From Clostridiales bacterium (GTDB lineage Bacteria > Bacillota > Clostridia > Lachnospirales > Lachnospiraceae), in the NCBI GenBank assembly GCA_018369015.1, contig JAGZDD010000037.1, forward strand, positions 1 through 26,949: DNA of 26,949 nucleotides, written 5' to 3'. Positions 1 to 6,886 of this stretch are shown in pieces. Every line of letters starts with the position of its first letter. Position 1 is the first letter of the stretch. A model generated the notes under the pieces. That model was given only the letters and a program-made list of their open reading frames with translations. It searched no databases and was not told the origin of the DNA. Position numbers and translations under genes: made by a program.

Positions 1-81
1 CACAGCCAGTCCTTTGATATGAAAAAAATGAAAACGGAAATATCTGCGCAAGGAGCAGAAGAGGAGGAGAGTAATGAGTGA
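1..81 (+). CDS. cas8c: Cas8c (Csd1) C-terminal end, partial
   Basis: An open frame enters from the left edge and ends at a TGA at 79-81, overlapping the start of cas7 by eight bases. Only 26 residues are visible. They include the stretch HSQSFDMKKMK followed by a Glu-rich tail (EEEES). Cas8c proteins commonly end with a segment of the type YYHQxQxFxxKK and a charged tail, which fits. In type I-C operons the usual order is cas3-cas5-cas8c-cas7, so the position directly upstream of cas7 is the strongest argument. The overlap implies translational coupling with cas7. The call rests mainly on context, because the visible piece is too short to identify on its own. Confidence 0.55.
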   Translation, partial: HSQSFDMKKMKTEISAQGAEEEESNE

Positions 82-967
82 ATTAAGGGGAAAAATTGAT
101 TTTACATTATTTATCAGTGTAAAAAATGCGAATCCTAACGGCGATCCTTTAAATGGAAACCGCCCCAGAACAGATTTGGACGGCTACGGGGAAATTTCAG
201 ATGTGTGCATTAAAAGAAAAATCAGGAACCGTTTTCAGGATATGGGCGCAAGGATTTTTGTACAGCCCGATGACCGTGCCGACGATGGCTTTACCAGCTT
301 GAAGGACAGGGCGGAGGGCTGTGAAGCGCTGAAGACAGAAATTAATAAAAAGAAAAAAGCAAACAGAGATTTATGCGCCCAAATTGCGTGCCGTGAATGG
401 TTAGATGTCAGAACCTTTGGACAGGTATTTGCATTTAAAGGCGAGGATGTTTCTTTCGGCGTGCGCGGCCCGGTGTCCATTCATCAGGCTGTCAGCCTTT
501 CCCCGGTAGATATTATCAGTATGCAGATTACAAAAAGTGTGAACAGCGAGTCCGGGAAAGAAAGCAAAGCGTCGGACACGATGGGAACAAAGCACCGGAT
601 TGGCTTTGCCGTGTACAAAATCATGGGCAGCGTGAATGTTCAGCTTGCGGAAAAAACAGGGTTTTCTCAGGAGGACGCCGACATGCTCAAAGAAGCATTA
701 AAAACGTTATTTGAAAATGACGCTTCGTCTGCGCGGCCTGATGGAAGCATGGAGGTTTGCCGTATGTATTGGTGGCAGCATAATGAAAAGATGCCTGCGG
801 CATCCAGCGGCAAAATTCAGAGAGGCTTTGTTATTCGTAAATCTGCTAAAAATAATGAAACGGCAGACGGCGGGGAAGCTGCGGTAGCGACAATGCGGCC
901 GTCAAAATTTGACGACTATGATATTACATGGAAACTTGACGGCTGTGTCGAGCCAGAGATTTTTTGA
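74..967 (+). CDS. cas7: Type I-C CRISPR-associated protein Cas7 (Csd2)
   Basis: This is the backbone subunit of the type I-C Cascade complex, which polymerises along the crRNA spacer. The 297-residue protein is of normal length for Csd2. It carries the family signatures in order: VKNANPNGDPLNGNRPRT near the N-terminus, EISDVCIKRKIRNRFQDMG, VRTFGQVFAF and VRGPVSIHQAV in the middle, MQITKSVNS, and SSARPDGSMEV toward the end. The start at 74 is preceded by GAGGAGGAGA, a good ribosome binding site inside the end of the upstream frame. No frameshift or premature stop is visible, so the gene appears functional. The adaptation genes cas4, cas1 and cas2 that usually follow are absent. The next gene, 38 bases downstream, belongs to a catabolic family. 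Confidence 0.95.
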   Translation: MSELRGKIDFTLFISVKNANPNGDPLNGNRPRTDLDGYGEISDVCIKRKIRNRFQDMGARIFVQPDDRADDGFTSLKDRAEGCEALKTEINKKKKANRDLCAQIACREWLDVRTFGQVFAFKGEDVSFGVRGPVSIHQAVSLSPVDIISMQITKSVNSESGKESKASDTMGTKHRIGFAVYKIMGSVNVQLAEKTGFSQEDADMLKEALKTLFENDASSARPDGSMEVCRMYWWQHNEKMPAASSGKIQRGFVIRKSAKNNETADGGEAAVATMRPSKFDDYDITWKLDGCVEPEIF

Positions 968-968
968 T

Positions 969-986
969 CAGGCGGACAGCCGCCTG
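969..986 (+). other. Small perfect stem-loop between cas7 and the DUF6379 gene
   Basis: CAGGCGG (969-975) and CCGCCTG (980-986) form a perfect 7-bp GC-rich stem around an ACAG loop, two bases after the cas7 stop. No T-run follows, so a classical intrinsic terminator is unlikely. It marks the junction between the CRISPR genes and the catabolic genes and could be a processing or attenuation structure. Confidence 0.5.
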
Positions 987-1005
987 CAGTTTGGAGGAGG
1001 TACAT

Positions 1006-1422
1006 ATGAAGATTATTTACAGAACAGATTTGTACAATGGTGATCCCATTGTAAATTTTGAGGAAAATGGAAAGGTCGCCGGATTTATTGTGATGATGCA
1101 GGAGCCGCAATACCGCTCCCTGCGTTTAAGCTGCCTGGAGGATATTGTAGTCTTTTTGGACGGGGAAGAGTTTCATATGAACGATTGCATGAAGCTGGAA
1201 ACCTCTACGGGTATGAAGGATCCGAAGGACATGCCGACGATGGCGTTTGACCGATGGGATTTTGCGGAAACGGCAAAAATCTATGTATATAAAGAGGGCG
1301 GTATTCCTGCCGGAAAGCACCACCTGGAAGCAGCGGTCCTTATACGCAGCGCCCAGGACAACACGCTGGGAAGCTTTGGAAGCGGCGCTTATGAAGGCAT
1401 ACGTCTGGATTTTGAAATGTAG
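1006..1422 (+). CDS. DUF6379-like protein, putative C-glycoside deglycosidase beta subunit
   Basis: This small 138-residue protein resembles the DUF6379 family, which includes the small beta subunits of bacterial C-glycoside deglycosidases (DgpB, DfgB and CarC types). Those subunits pair with a TIM-barrel alpha subunit to break the carbon-carbon bond between sugar and aglycone. The sequence is beta-rich, with segments such as VNFEENGKVAGFIVMMQEPQYRS, GEEFHMNDCMKL and a C-terminal SGAYEGIRLDFEM. The start at 1006 is chosen because GGAGGAGGT lies seven bases upstream; an in-frame ATG at 964 would overlap cas7 and has no such site. The TIM-barrel gene begins 15 bases downstream, which is the arrangement of known alpha/beta pairs. 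Family recognition is from memory of sequence and context, and the substrate is unknown. Confidence 0.65.
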   Translation: MKIIYRTDLYNGDPIVNFEENGKVAGFIVMMQEPQYRSLRLSCLEDIVVFLDGEEFHMNDCMKLETSTGMKDPKDMPTMAFDRWDFAETAKIYVYKEGGIPAGKHHLEAAVLIRSAQDNTLGSFGSGAYEGIRLDFEM

Positions 1423-1437
1423 CAGGGGGGATTTGAT

Positions 1438-2520
1438 ATGTTAAATTTAGGAGTGACCATTTATAGTCTTCAGGCAGATTTTAGAGAGCACCGCTATGAT
1501 TTGTACCATTGCCTGAAAAAGCTGCATAAGCTGGGGATTAAGGGCATTGAAATTGTGCCTTCGCAAAATTTCAGCGGCCTTGCGGAAGAGGGCGTAGATC
1601 TGGATTTTTACAAGCAGTGGAAGGATTGGATGGCGGAATTTGATATGACGCCCACCAATTACAATTTATATGATGAGCCATGCATTTTTAAAAACCGCTG
1701 GCTCAGTGAAAATGAGCGGATCGCCCAGCTTCGCAAAGGGCTTGAAATTGCCGCAAAGCTCGGCTTTCGCACTGCCCGCCTTTCAGTGGATTATGGACTG
1801 CCGAATACGAAGCATTTGGAAAATTCCGTGAAATGCTGTGAGGAATATGGGATTATCGGTTCTATTGAGATTCACTCGCCCTATTCGTTAAAATCCAACT
1901 GGGCGCAGGCGTGGTTTGAAACCATCGAGAAGCTTGGAACAAAATATGCCGGGATCCATCCTGATGCGGGGATTTTTAGGACAGGCCCGGTGGATAAGGC
2001 CTGTAAGCTGGCCCTATTAAAAGGCGCCAATCCGGACATTATTGAAATGATTAAGGAAGAATACAAAAAATTTGTCTGCCAAAGAAGCAAAAACGCGCAG
2101 CAGCTCGAGCTTCCCGGGGAATACCGGAAAACCTTTGGCTATGGCGAGCCACAAATCCGGGAAAAGGTTCTTTCGATGGGCGGCGGGGCTTTGGAGTGCC
2201 AGTTAATTTCCAGATTTTCCTGCGATGATCCGGCATGGCTGTGTGAGTACAGCAAATATATTGTTCATTTTCATGGAAAGTTTTATGAGATTTTACAGGA
2301 CGACAGCGGAAGCTTATATGAGCCGTCGATCAATTATCAGGGCATTGTGGATGCGCTTGTTAAAAGCAATTATCCATATTGGATCAGCACCGAGTGGGAA
2401 GGACAGCACTTGTTTAGAGATCCGGCATTTCCAGAGGTGCCTCCAAAGGGCGAGGAATACGTGAAGCTGCACCACGATATGATTCGAGCCATGGAGAAAA
2501 AGGCAGGAGAAAAAAGGTAA
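1438..2520 (+). CDS. TIM-barrel sugar isomerase/epimerase-like protein, putative C-deglycosidase alpha subunit
   Basis: The 360-residue protein belongs to the xylose-isomerase-like TIM-barrel (AP endonuclease 2) superfamily. Residues that fit the usual divalent-metal site are visible at strand ends: Glu144 (IEIH), Asp176 (GIHPDAG), His277/His279 (VHFHGKF) and Glu319 (STEWEG). Members act on sugars by metal-assisted enolisation. One branch forms the alpha subunit of C-glycoside deglycosidases, working on 3-keto-C-glycosides with a small DUF6379-type partner. Here such a partner lies 15 bases upstream, which supports that role. An insertion of about 60 residues around 190-250 makes it longer than a typical epimerase. 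The start follows AGGGGGGAT. Plain 3-keto-sugar epimerase or isomerase activity remains an alternative. Confidence 0.7.
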   Translation: MLNLGVTIYSLQADFREHRYDLYHCLKKLHKLGIKGIEIVPSQNFSGLAEEGVDLDFYKQWKDWMAEFDMTPTNYNLYDEPCIFKNRWLSENERIAQLRKGLEIAAKLGFRTARLSVDYGLPNTKHLENSVKCCEEYGIIGSIEIHSPYSLKSNWAQAWFETIEKLGTKYAGIHPDAGIFRTGPVDKACKLALLKGANPDIIEMIKEEYKKFVCQRSKNAQQLELPGEYRKTFGYGEPQIREKVLSMGGGALECQLISRFSCDDPAWLCEYSKYIVHFHGKFYEILQDDSGSLYEPSINYQGIVDALVKSNYPYWISTEWEGQHLFRDPAFPEVPPKGEEYVKLHHDMIRAMEKKAGEKR

Positions 2521-2578
2521 AGGTTCATTTTGACAGGCTTCTGAAAACAGAAAAAGATAAGTTAAAGAGGATTTGACA

Positions 2579-2836
2579 GTGTTTTTATCAGATGAAGACG
2601 CAAAGCAGTTTTAAGATTTATAGATACCTTTGTTGGATTTTGTGAATCGGAAATACAAGATAAACAAAAATTTATACGGCATGACTTCGCCACGAGAGCT
2701 GCCGCCGGACGAGGTTGCAAAGATTTCCGCAAGGCTCTGGGAAAACCGGAATGTTATTGATGAGTATCTTGCATATGGCGGACGAAGCCAGACAGATTTA
2801 TCTTGCTGCCAAAAAGAATGGGAAGCTTATCTTTAA
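2579..2836 (+). pseudogene. Decayed remnant of a small hypothetical gene
   Basis: One reading frame from a GTG at 2579 (AGAGG upstream) reads VFLSDEDAKQF, then stop, DL, stop, IPLLDFVNRKYKINKNLYG, and continues to a stop at 2836 with PPDEVAKISARLWENRNVIDEYLA. The two in-frame stops (TAA 2612-2614, TAG 2618-2620) sit inside what reads as continuous protein-like sequence. The same frame resumes immediately, as expected for point-mutation decay. The pattern resembles the N-terminus of a hypothetical protein family common in Clostridia (LSxEDAKxFxxLxxPLLDFVN). No function is claimed. The C-terminal part is missing, since the frame after about residue 65 no longer resembles the start and stops quickly. 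It looks non-functional. Confidence 0.55.
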
Positions 2837-2890
2837 TATGTAAATAATTGTAACAGCTTAATATGTCTGAACCGCTACATATCATTATGT

Positions 2891-2936
2891 AAAAAGCGCT
2901 CCAAACCGGATTTTCCGGTAAAGGGGGCGCTTTTTT
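2891..2936 (+). terminator. Rho-independent terminator
   Basis: AAAAAGCGC (2891-2899) pairs with GCGCTTTTTT (2927-2936), and the inner arms ACCGG (2905-2909) and CCGGT (2915-2919) extend the hairpin. The downstream arm ends in a run of six T. The A-run and T-run symmetry suggests that it may work in both directions. It would end transcription coming from the 1006-2520 genes and the decayed gene. Confidence 0.85.
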
Positions 2937-2953
2937 GCGTCTGATTCAGACGC
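2937..2953. repeat. Perfect 7-bp inverted repeat after the terminator
   Basis: GCGTCTG (2937-2943) and CAGACGC (2947-2953) are perfect complements around ATT. It abuts the terminator and could be a second hairpin or a protein-binding site. No function is assigned. Confidence 0.5.
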
Positions 2954-3001
2954 AAAGCTTCTCAGAAGGATAGCTCTTAAAATCAGGAAGTATGGTAATA
3001 T

Positions 3002-3267
3002 TTTACTATGAAAGCTATTAAGTGGGCAGGCGCAGGGGCAAGTTTACTTGACCCTGTGTATGCACATTTGATAGCCCAAAAGTATGAGCACGAGTTGCCG
3101 CCAGGCAACGGAAAGTGCGAATACTTTGGGGCAGGATTGCGGGGGGCTAAGCGCCAGCGGCGCTTGTTAAGCACCGACCGGAGCGGCAGCGTAGACTGCC
3201 GAAGGCACGGAGCAATCCTGGCTTTCATACGTGGTGGAGCCGCGCTCAGCGCGGCATGAATGTTTAC
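3002..3267 (+). repeat. Structured repeat element, long copy (unit A)
   Basis: The unit is bounded by TTTAC at both ends (3002-3006 and 3263-3267). It opens with ATGAAAGC (3008-3015), which pairs with GCTTTCAT (3221-3228). Inside are nested and tandem stems: 3033-3043 with 3046-3056 (one mismatch), 3074-3085 with 3121-3132 (11 of 12 pairs), GCAC with GTGC (3088-3091 and 3115-3118), GTTGCC with GGCAAC (3094-3109), CAGGATTGC with GCAATCCTG (3132-3140 and 3212-3220), AAGCGCC with GGCGCTT (3149-3165), and CGGCAG with CTGCCG (3184-3201). It closes with CCGCGC-TCA-GCGCGG (3240-3254). This many helices in 250 bases points to a folded RNA or folded single-stranded DNA rather than a protein gene. Confidence 0.75.
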
Positions 3268-3381
3268 TATGAAAGCTCGGCAAGTGGACGCACAGACAGG
3301 CAAGCTCGCTTGGCCGGATGCGCGGAGCCATCTGGCTTTCATGCGTAGTGGAGCCGCGCACAGCGCGGTGTTAAGATTTAC
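3268..3381 (+). repeat. Structured repeat element, short copy (unit B)
   Basis: This is a shorter tandem relative of the preceding unit. It starts with the same TTTACTATGAAAGCT context (TTTAC 3263-3267, ATGAAAGC 3269-3276). It contains the equivalent small hairpin CAAGC-TC-GCTTG (3301-3312) and closes with the same 3' block of about 47 bases (3323-3368): GCTTTCAT (3335-3342), a GTGGAGC linker and the palindrome CCGCGC-ACA-GCGCGG. A third TTTAC follows at 3377-3381. The large middle domain of unit A is missing. Differences in loops (TCA versus ACA) with preserved stems indicate that the structure is being maintained. Confidence 0.7.
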
Positions 3382-3413
3382 ATAAAAATATTTAGAGGGG
3401 AGAAAAAGAGAAG

Positions 3414-4337
3414 GTGTTCAAAGCGTGTATTTTTGATATTCAGCCCTATTCGATCCATGACGGGCCGGGAATCCGAACAACTGTATTTTTTAAAGGCTGT
3501 CCGCTGCGGTGCCTTTGGTGCCACAACCCAGAGTCTAATAACGTTTATCCACAGCTTATGTATTATTCTGCAAAATGCAGGGGGTGTGGGCGCTGCATTG
3601 ACCTTTGCCCTGTACAGGCGGTTTACTTTTCTGCTGAAAGCAAAAAGGTGAAAACAGACCGGACACGGTGTACAAATTGCGGAGCCTGTACAAACGCCTG
3701 CCTTTACAGGGCAAGAGAGATGACAGGAAAAATGATGGATGTCGATGAGGTTTTTGAACAGGTAATGTCAGACCGGATGTTTTTTGAAACATCGGGGGGA
3801 GGTATTACGGCCAGCGGGGGAGAACCGCTGTGTGTTCCATCATTTATCCGGGCCTTATTTGAAAAATGTAAAAGGGAGGGGATTCACACAGCTATTGAGA
3901 CATGTGGCTATGGCTCATGGGAGGCCGTCAGGGAGGCGATGTTGTATACAGATTTGGCGTTGTATGATCTTAAAGCTATGGACAGCAAACTGCATAAGGA
4001 GCTTACAGGAGTGGACAACGGGCAGATTCTTGAAAACTGTATCCGCATTAAAAGACAGCTGCATAAGGCAATGGTTGTCCGCATTCCGGTGGTTCCCGGA
4101 CTTAATGACAGCAGAGAAAACCTTATAAGCACAGCGGATTTTATTAAAAGAGAACTTGGGGCAGATGTGCCGGTACATCTTTTGCCTTACCATTCTTTGG
4201 GGGATTCTAAGCTTGAAAGCCTGGAAAGCGGTAAGTGTCGGCTGGATATTTTGCCGCCAGGGGAGGAACAGATGAATGATTTGAAGAAGCTTATGTCAGA
4301 TACTGGGCTAAACGTCCAGGTTGGCGCAGCGATGTAG
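3414..4337 (+). CDS. Glycyl radical enzyme activating protein (radical SAM)
   Basis: This cytosolic activase generates the glycyl radical on its partner by reductive cleavage of S-adenosylmethionine. The 307-residue protein has the radical SAM motif C29-x3-C33-x2-C36 (GCPLRCLWCHNPES) and the activase signature YSIHDGPGIRTTVF just before it. An insert carrying two ferredoxin-like clusters follows: Cys55, 58, 61 and 65, then Cys86, 89, 92 and 96. This is the architecture of activases for dehydratase- and lyase-type glycyl radical enzymes, rather than of the pyruvate formate-lyase activase itself. Translation appears to begin at GTG 3414, with AGGGGAG upstream at somewhat long spacing. The partner enzyme starts 15 bases downstream, so the two form an operon. 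Both should be oxygen-sensitive, implying an anaerobe. Confidence 0.93.
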   Translation: MFKACIFDIQPYSIHDGPGIRTTVFFKGCPLRCLWCHNPESNNVYPQLMYYSAKCRGCGRCIDLCPVQAVYFSAESKKVKTDRTRCTNCGACTNACLYRAREMTGKMMDVDEVFEQVMSDRMFFETSGGGITASGGEPLCVPSFIRALFEKCKREGIHTAIETCGYGSWEAVREAMLYTDLALYDLKAMDSKLHKELTGVDNGQILENCIRIKRQLHKAMVVRIPVVPGLNDSRENLISTADFIKRELGADVPVHLLPYHSLGDSKLESLESGKCRLDILPPGEEQMNDLKKLMSDTGLNVQVGAAM

Positions 4338-4352
4338 GGAGGGATTTAGGAT

Positions 4353-6752
4353 ATGACATCCGAAAGGATTAAAAAAATGCGAAAGGAATTAAAACGCAAG
4401 CCCAGGATTTGTATTAATGTCTTTAAAATTACCCAGGAAACTTATGGTGCTATGGCAGGAGAGCCTGCAGAAATGTGCCGTGCCCAGGCGATGTACAATA
4501 TATTGACAAAGATTCCCGTATTTATAAGTGAAGGCGATTTGCTGGCTGGCAATGGGGCCGGTATTCCCGGAGGGCTTGAAATTGATATTGCCAATGGGAT
4601 TTGGGATGAATACGAAATTAAAAAGCTCCGGGAGGACGGCTATACCTTTGACCCGAAGGATGAACCGGTGCTTTACAAATTAAATGAAACCCTGCCGCCT
4701 TATGGCCTGAATGATGGCATGGGGGCTGCCCTGGATGACAATAGCTTTTTACTGCCCTTTATGTATTCCGGTATGGGACTCTCCCGGTGGAAAAGCATGA
4801 AAAGAGGCCGGCAGAATTTGTCGTGCAACGCGCAAGGGGGGCTGAATCTTTCCCCGGCCCATGCACTCGTATGCCTGGATTATGAGACGGCGCTGAAAAA
4901 AGGCGTAGTTTCCATGATCGATGACTGTGATAAAACGCTGGCGCAGCTTCAATTTAATACATTAGACGATTATAACCGTCATGTTTATGTAAAGGCGATG
5001 CGTCTGTGTTTACAGGGCCTTATAGCGTATGCCGGGCGTTATGAAGCTCTTGCCCGGGCAATGGCTGAAAAAGAGAAGGATTTAAAACGTCAGCAGGAAT
5101 TGCTTTTAATCGCAAAAACGTGTGCGAGGGTTCCGGCTTATCCGGCCAGGGATTTTCGGGAAGCGCTGCAAATGTACTGGTTTATTTTTTCCGCCGTGGC
5201 CTGTCCGAATGCTGTTCTTGGTATGGGAAGGCTTGATCAGCTTTTGTATCCCTATTACAAAAAGGACATCGAAGCTGGCAATATAACAGACGAGGAGGTC
5301 ATTGAATATTTCCAGATTTTAAGGATTAAGGATATGCAGCTGGGGGCTGTGACGAGCAAGGACCACCGGGATGTTTCCGACGGGGAGGCGCGGTGGCATA
5401 ATGTCGTCATTGGGGGTGTTAAGCCTAATGGAGAAGACGCAACCAACGCGCTGAGTTATCTGATTCTTGACGCGCTTATGGGCTGTCCGACGCTGCACCA
5501 TACAGTGACGATAAGAGTGGCTCCGACGACGCCAAGAGCTTTGGTGATGAAGGGTCTGGAGTGTATTAAAAAAGGCTTAAGTATGCCCGCCTTTGTGGGC
5601 GACCTTTCTTATCTTAAATATTTTGAGCTTAACAATGTTCCGGTGGAGTGGGCAAGAGATTACGTCTTGACCGGCTGTCTGGACGCCAATCTTCCAGGAA
5701 AATCCAGGTCCCTAAATTGCAGTATGTTTGTCGTTCCCATGTGCCTGGATGTATTTCTCAATGGAGGGATTGACCGGAATACAGGCATGGTACTGGGTCA
5801 TAACCCCGGGGATCTGGCTCAGTGGACGGATTATAATGAATTTCTTAAGGAATTTAAATCAGAATTTAAGTATTTTATTGATCTTTTTGCGCAGCGGTGC
5901 AACCTCATGCTTTCGTCTATACAAAGGTATTTTCCAGAGCCGGCAAAAACGGCGTTTATGTACAGGGGGATTGAAGATGGCGTAGATTTTCAGGTGAAGC
6001 AAATGCCCTTTGAAAATGCCGGAGTGTTCAGTCCGGTGGGTATGGTGAATCTTGGAAATTCCCTGATGGTTATTAAGAAATTAGTGTATGAGCAGAAGGT
6101 CATTTCTTTGCCGGAATTAAAAAAAGCGATGGACGCTAACTGGGCAGGCTATGAGGATGTGCAAAGAATGTGCCTGAATGTGGATAAATACGGAAATAAT
6201 ATCGCTGAGGTGGATAAAATCGTCGGGGAGATGTACGCCTATTTTGAGCAGTGCGCCAAAGGCTGCGCCTGTATCACGGGAACCTATTACCGGACAAGCG
6301 CCGTATCTATTTTTGCTCATGCGCCGGGCGGGATGCTTACAGGGGCTACGCCTGACGGACGTTTTGCAGGAGAAACGCTGGCCGACGGCGGGGTATCCCC
6401 GGTTGGGGGGCAAGATACGCATGGGCCGTTAGCGGCGCTGAAAAGCAGCTTAAAAGTGCCGCTGGATCATTTTCAGGCCGTTTTACTTAATATGAAATTC
6501 CATCCATCTGCGTTTAAGGATGAGAAGGATATGGAAAAGGTAGCAATCATGCTGGAAACATATTTCGCCCAGGGGGGCAAGCATGTCCAGTTTAATGTCT
6601 GTGATTTGAAAACACTTCAGGACGCTCAGGAACACCCTGAGAAACATGAGGATCTCATGGTCCGTGTCGCCGGTTACAGCGCTTATTTTGTTCAACTGAC
6701 AAAACGGCTCCAGGGAGAAATTATGCGGCGGACAGAAAACAACAGTTTATAA
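4353..6752 (+). CDS. Glycyl radical enzyme of unknown substrate (PFL2/glycerol dehydratase-like)
   Basis: The 799-residue protein is full length for the family. The C-terminal glycyl radical loop is present (VRVAGYSAYFVQL, radical site Gly774), as is the active-site cysteine loop near residue 442 (TGCLDANLPGKSR). Dehydratases and C-N or C-S lyases of this family usually have G-C-V-E there, where Glu two residues after Cys acts as the base. Here that position is Asp444. Pyruvate formate-lyase has two adjacent cysteines, which are not seen, so this is not a formate-lyase. The radical domain is further supported by PGGMLTGATPDGRFAGETLADGGVSP around 658-683. It is encoded directly after its activase. 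A radical dehydratase, lyase or decarboxylase acting on a catabolic intermediate is likely, but the substrate cannot be named. Confidence 0.9.
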   Translation: MTSERIKKMRKELKRKPRICINVFKITQETYGAMAGEPAEMCRAQAMYNILTKIPVFISEGDLLAGNGAGIPGGLEIDIANGIWDEYEIKKLREDGYTFDPKDEPVLYKLNETLPPYGLNDGMGAALDDNSFLLPFMYSGMGLSRWKSMKRGRQNLSCNAQGGLNLSPAHALVCLDYETALKKGVVSMIDDCDKTLAQLQFNTLDDYNRHVYVKAMRLCLQGLIAYAGRYEALARAMAEKEKDLKRQQELLLIAKTCARVPAYPARDFREALQMYWFIFSAVACPNAVLGMGRLDQLLYPYYKKDIEAGNITDEEVIEYFQILRIKDMQLGAVTSKDHRDVSDGEARWHNVVIGGVKPNGEDATNALSYLILDALMGCPTLHHTVTIRVAPTTPRALVMKGLECIKKGLSMPAFVGDLSYLKYFELNNVPVEWARDYVLTGCLDANLPGKSRSLNCSMFVVPMCLDVFLNGGIDRNTGMVLGHNPGDLAQWTDYNEFLKEFKSEFKYFIDLFAQRCNLMLSSIQRYFPEPAKTAFMYRGIEDGVDFQVKQMPFENAGVFSPVGMVNLGNSLMVIKKLVYEQKVISLPELKKAMDANWAGYEDVQRMCLNVDKYGNNIAEVDKIVGEMYAYFEQCAKGCACITGTYYRTSAVSIFAHAPGGMLTGATPDGRFAGETLADGGVSPVGGQDTHGPLAALKSSLKVPLDHFQAVLLNMKFHPSAFKDEKDMEKVAIMLETYFAQGGKHVQFNVCDLKTLQDAQEHPEKHEDLMVRVAGYSAYFVQLTKRLQGEIMRRTENNSL

Positions 6753-6803
6753 ACACGGATATAAGGCGTATAAATTGCTGCAGATAGCAAAAGTGCCGCG
6801 GGA

Positions 6804-6816
6804 GGCGCTAAGCGCC
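6804..6816. repeat. Short GC-rich inverted repeat in the gap before the first solute-binding protein
   Basis: GGCGCT (6804-6809) and AGCGCC (6811-6816) are perfect complements around a single A, in the 134-base gap after the glycyl radical enzyme. The core GCTAAGCGCC also occurs inside the structured repeat (3147-3155), which suggests a related remnant. No T-run follows, so it is not a standard terminator. Confidence 0.35.
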
Positions 6817-6886
6817 AAACGAAGTGGAACGCAGATCAAATCCCCCGATGCTTATATCGGTGTGACTATGTGAGGAGGTTTACATA

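Noticed and set aside
964..1006. Earlier start for the DUF6379-like gene overlapping cas7
   Set aside because: The strong GGAGGAGGT site serves the ATG at 1006, and the extra residues look like untranslated spacer containing the stem-loop.
3008..3342. Open frames on both strands inside the structured repeats (83 and 119 residues)
   Set aside because: They follow the inverted repeats and lack ribosome binding sites; the sequence is explained by hairpin structure, and the translations show no recognisable domain.
3002..3381. CRISPR array near the cas genes
   Set aside because: Only two units of unequal length are present and they have internal hairpins; there are no regular 30-40 base repeats with unique spacers.
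4353..6752. Pyruvate formate-lyase identity for the glycyl radical enzyme
   Set aside because: The adjacent Cys-Cys pair of formate-lyases is absent, and the activase carries the extra ferredoxin-type clusters of the other branches.
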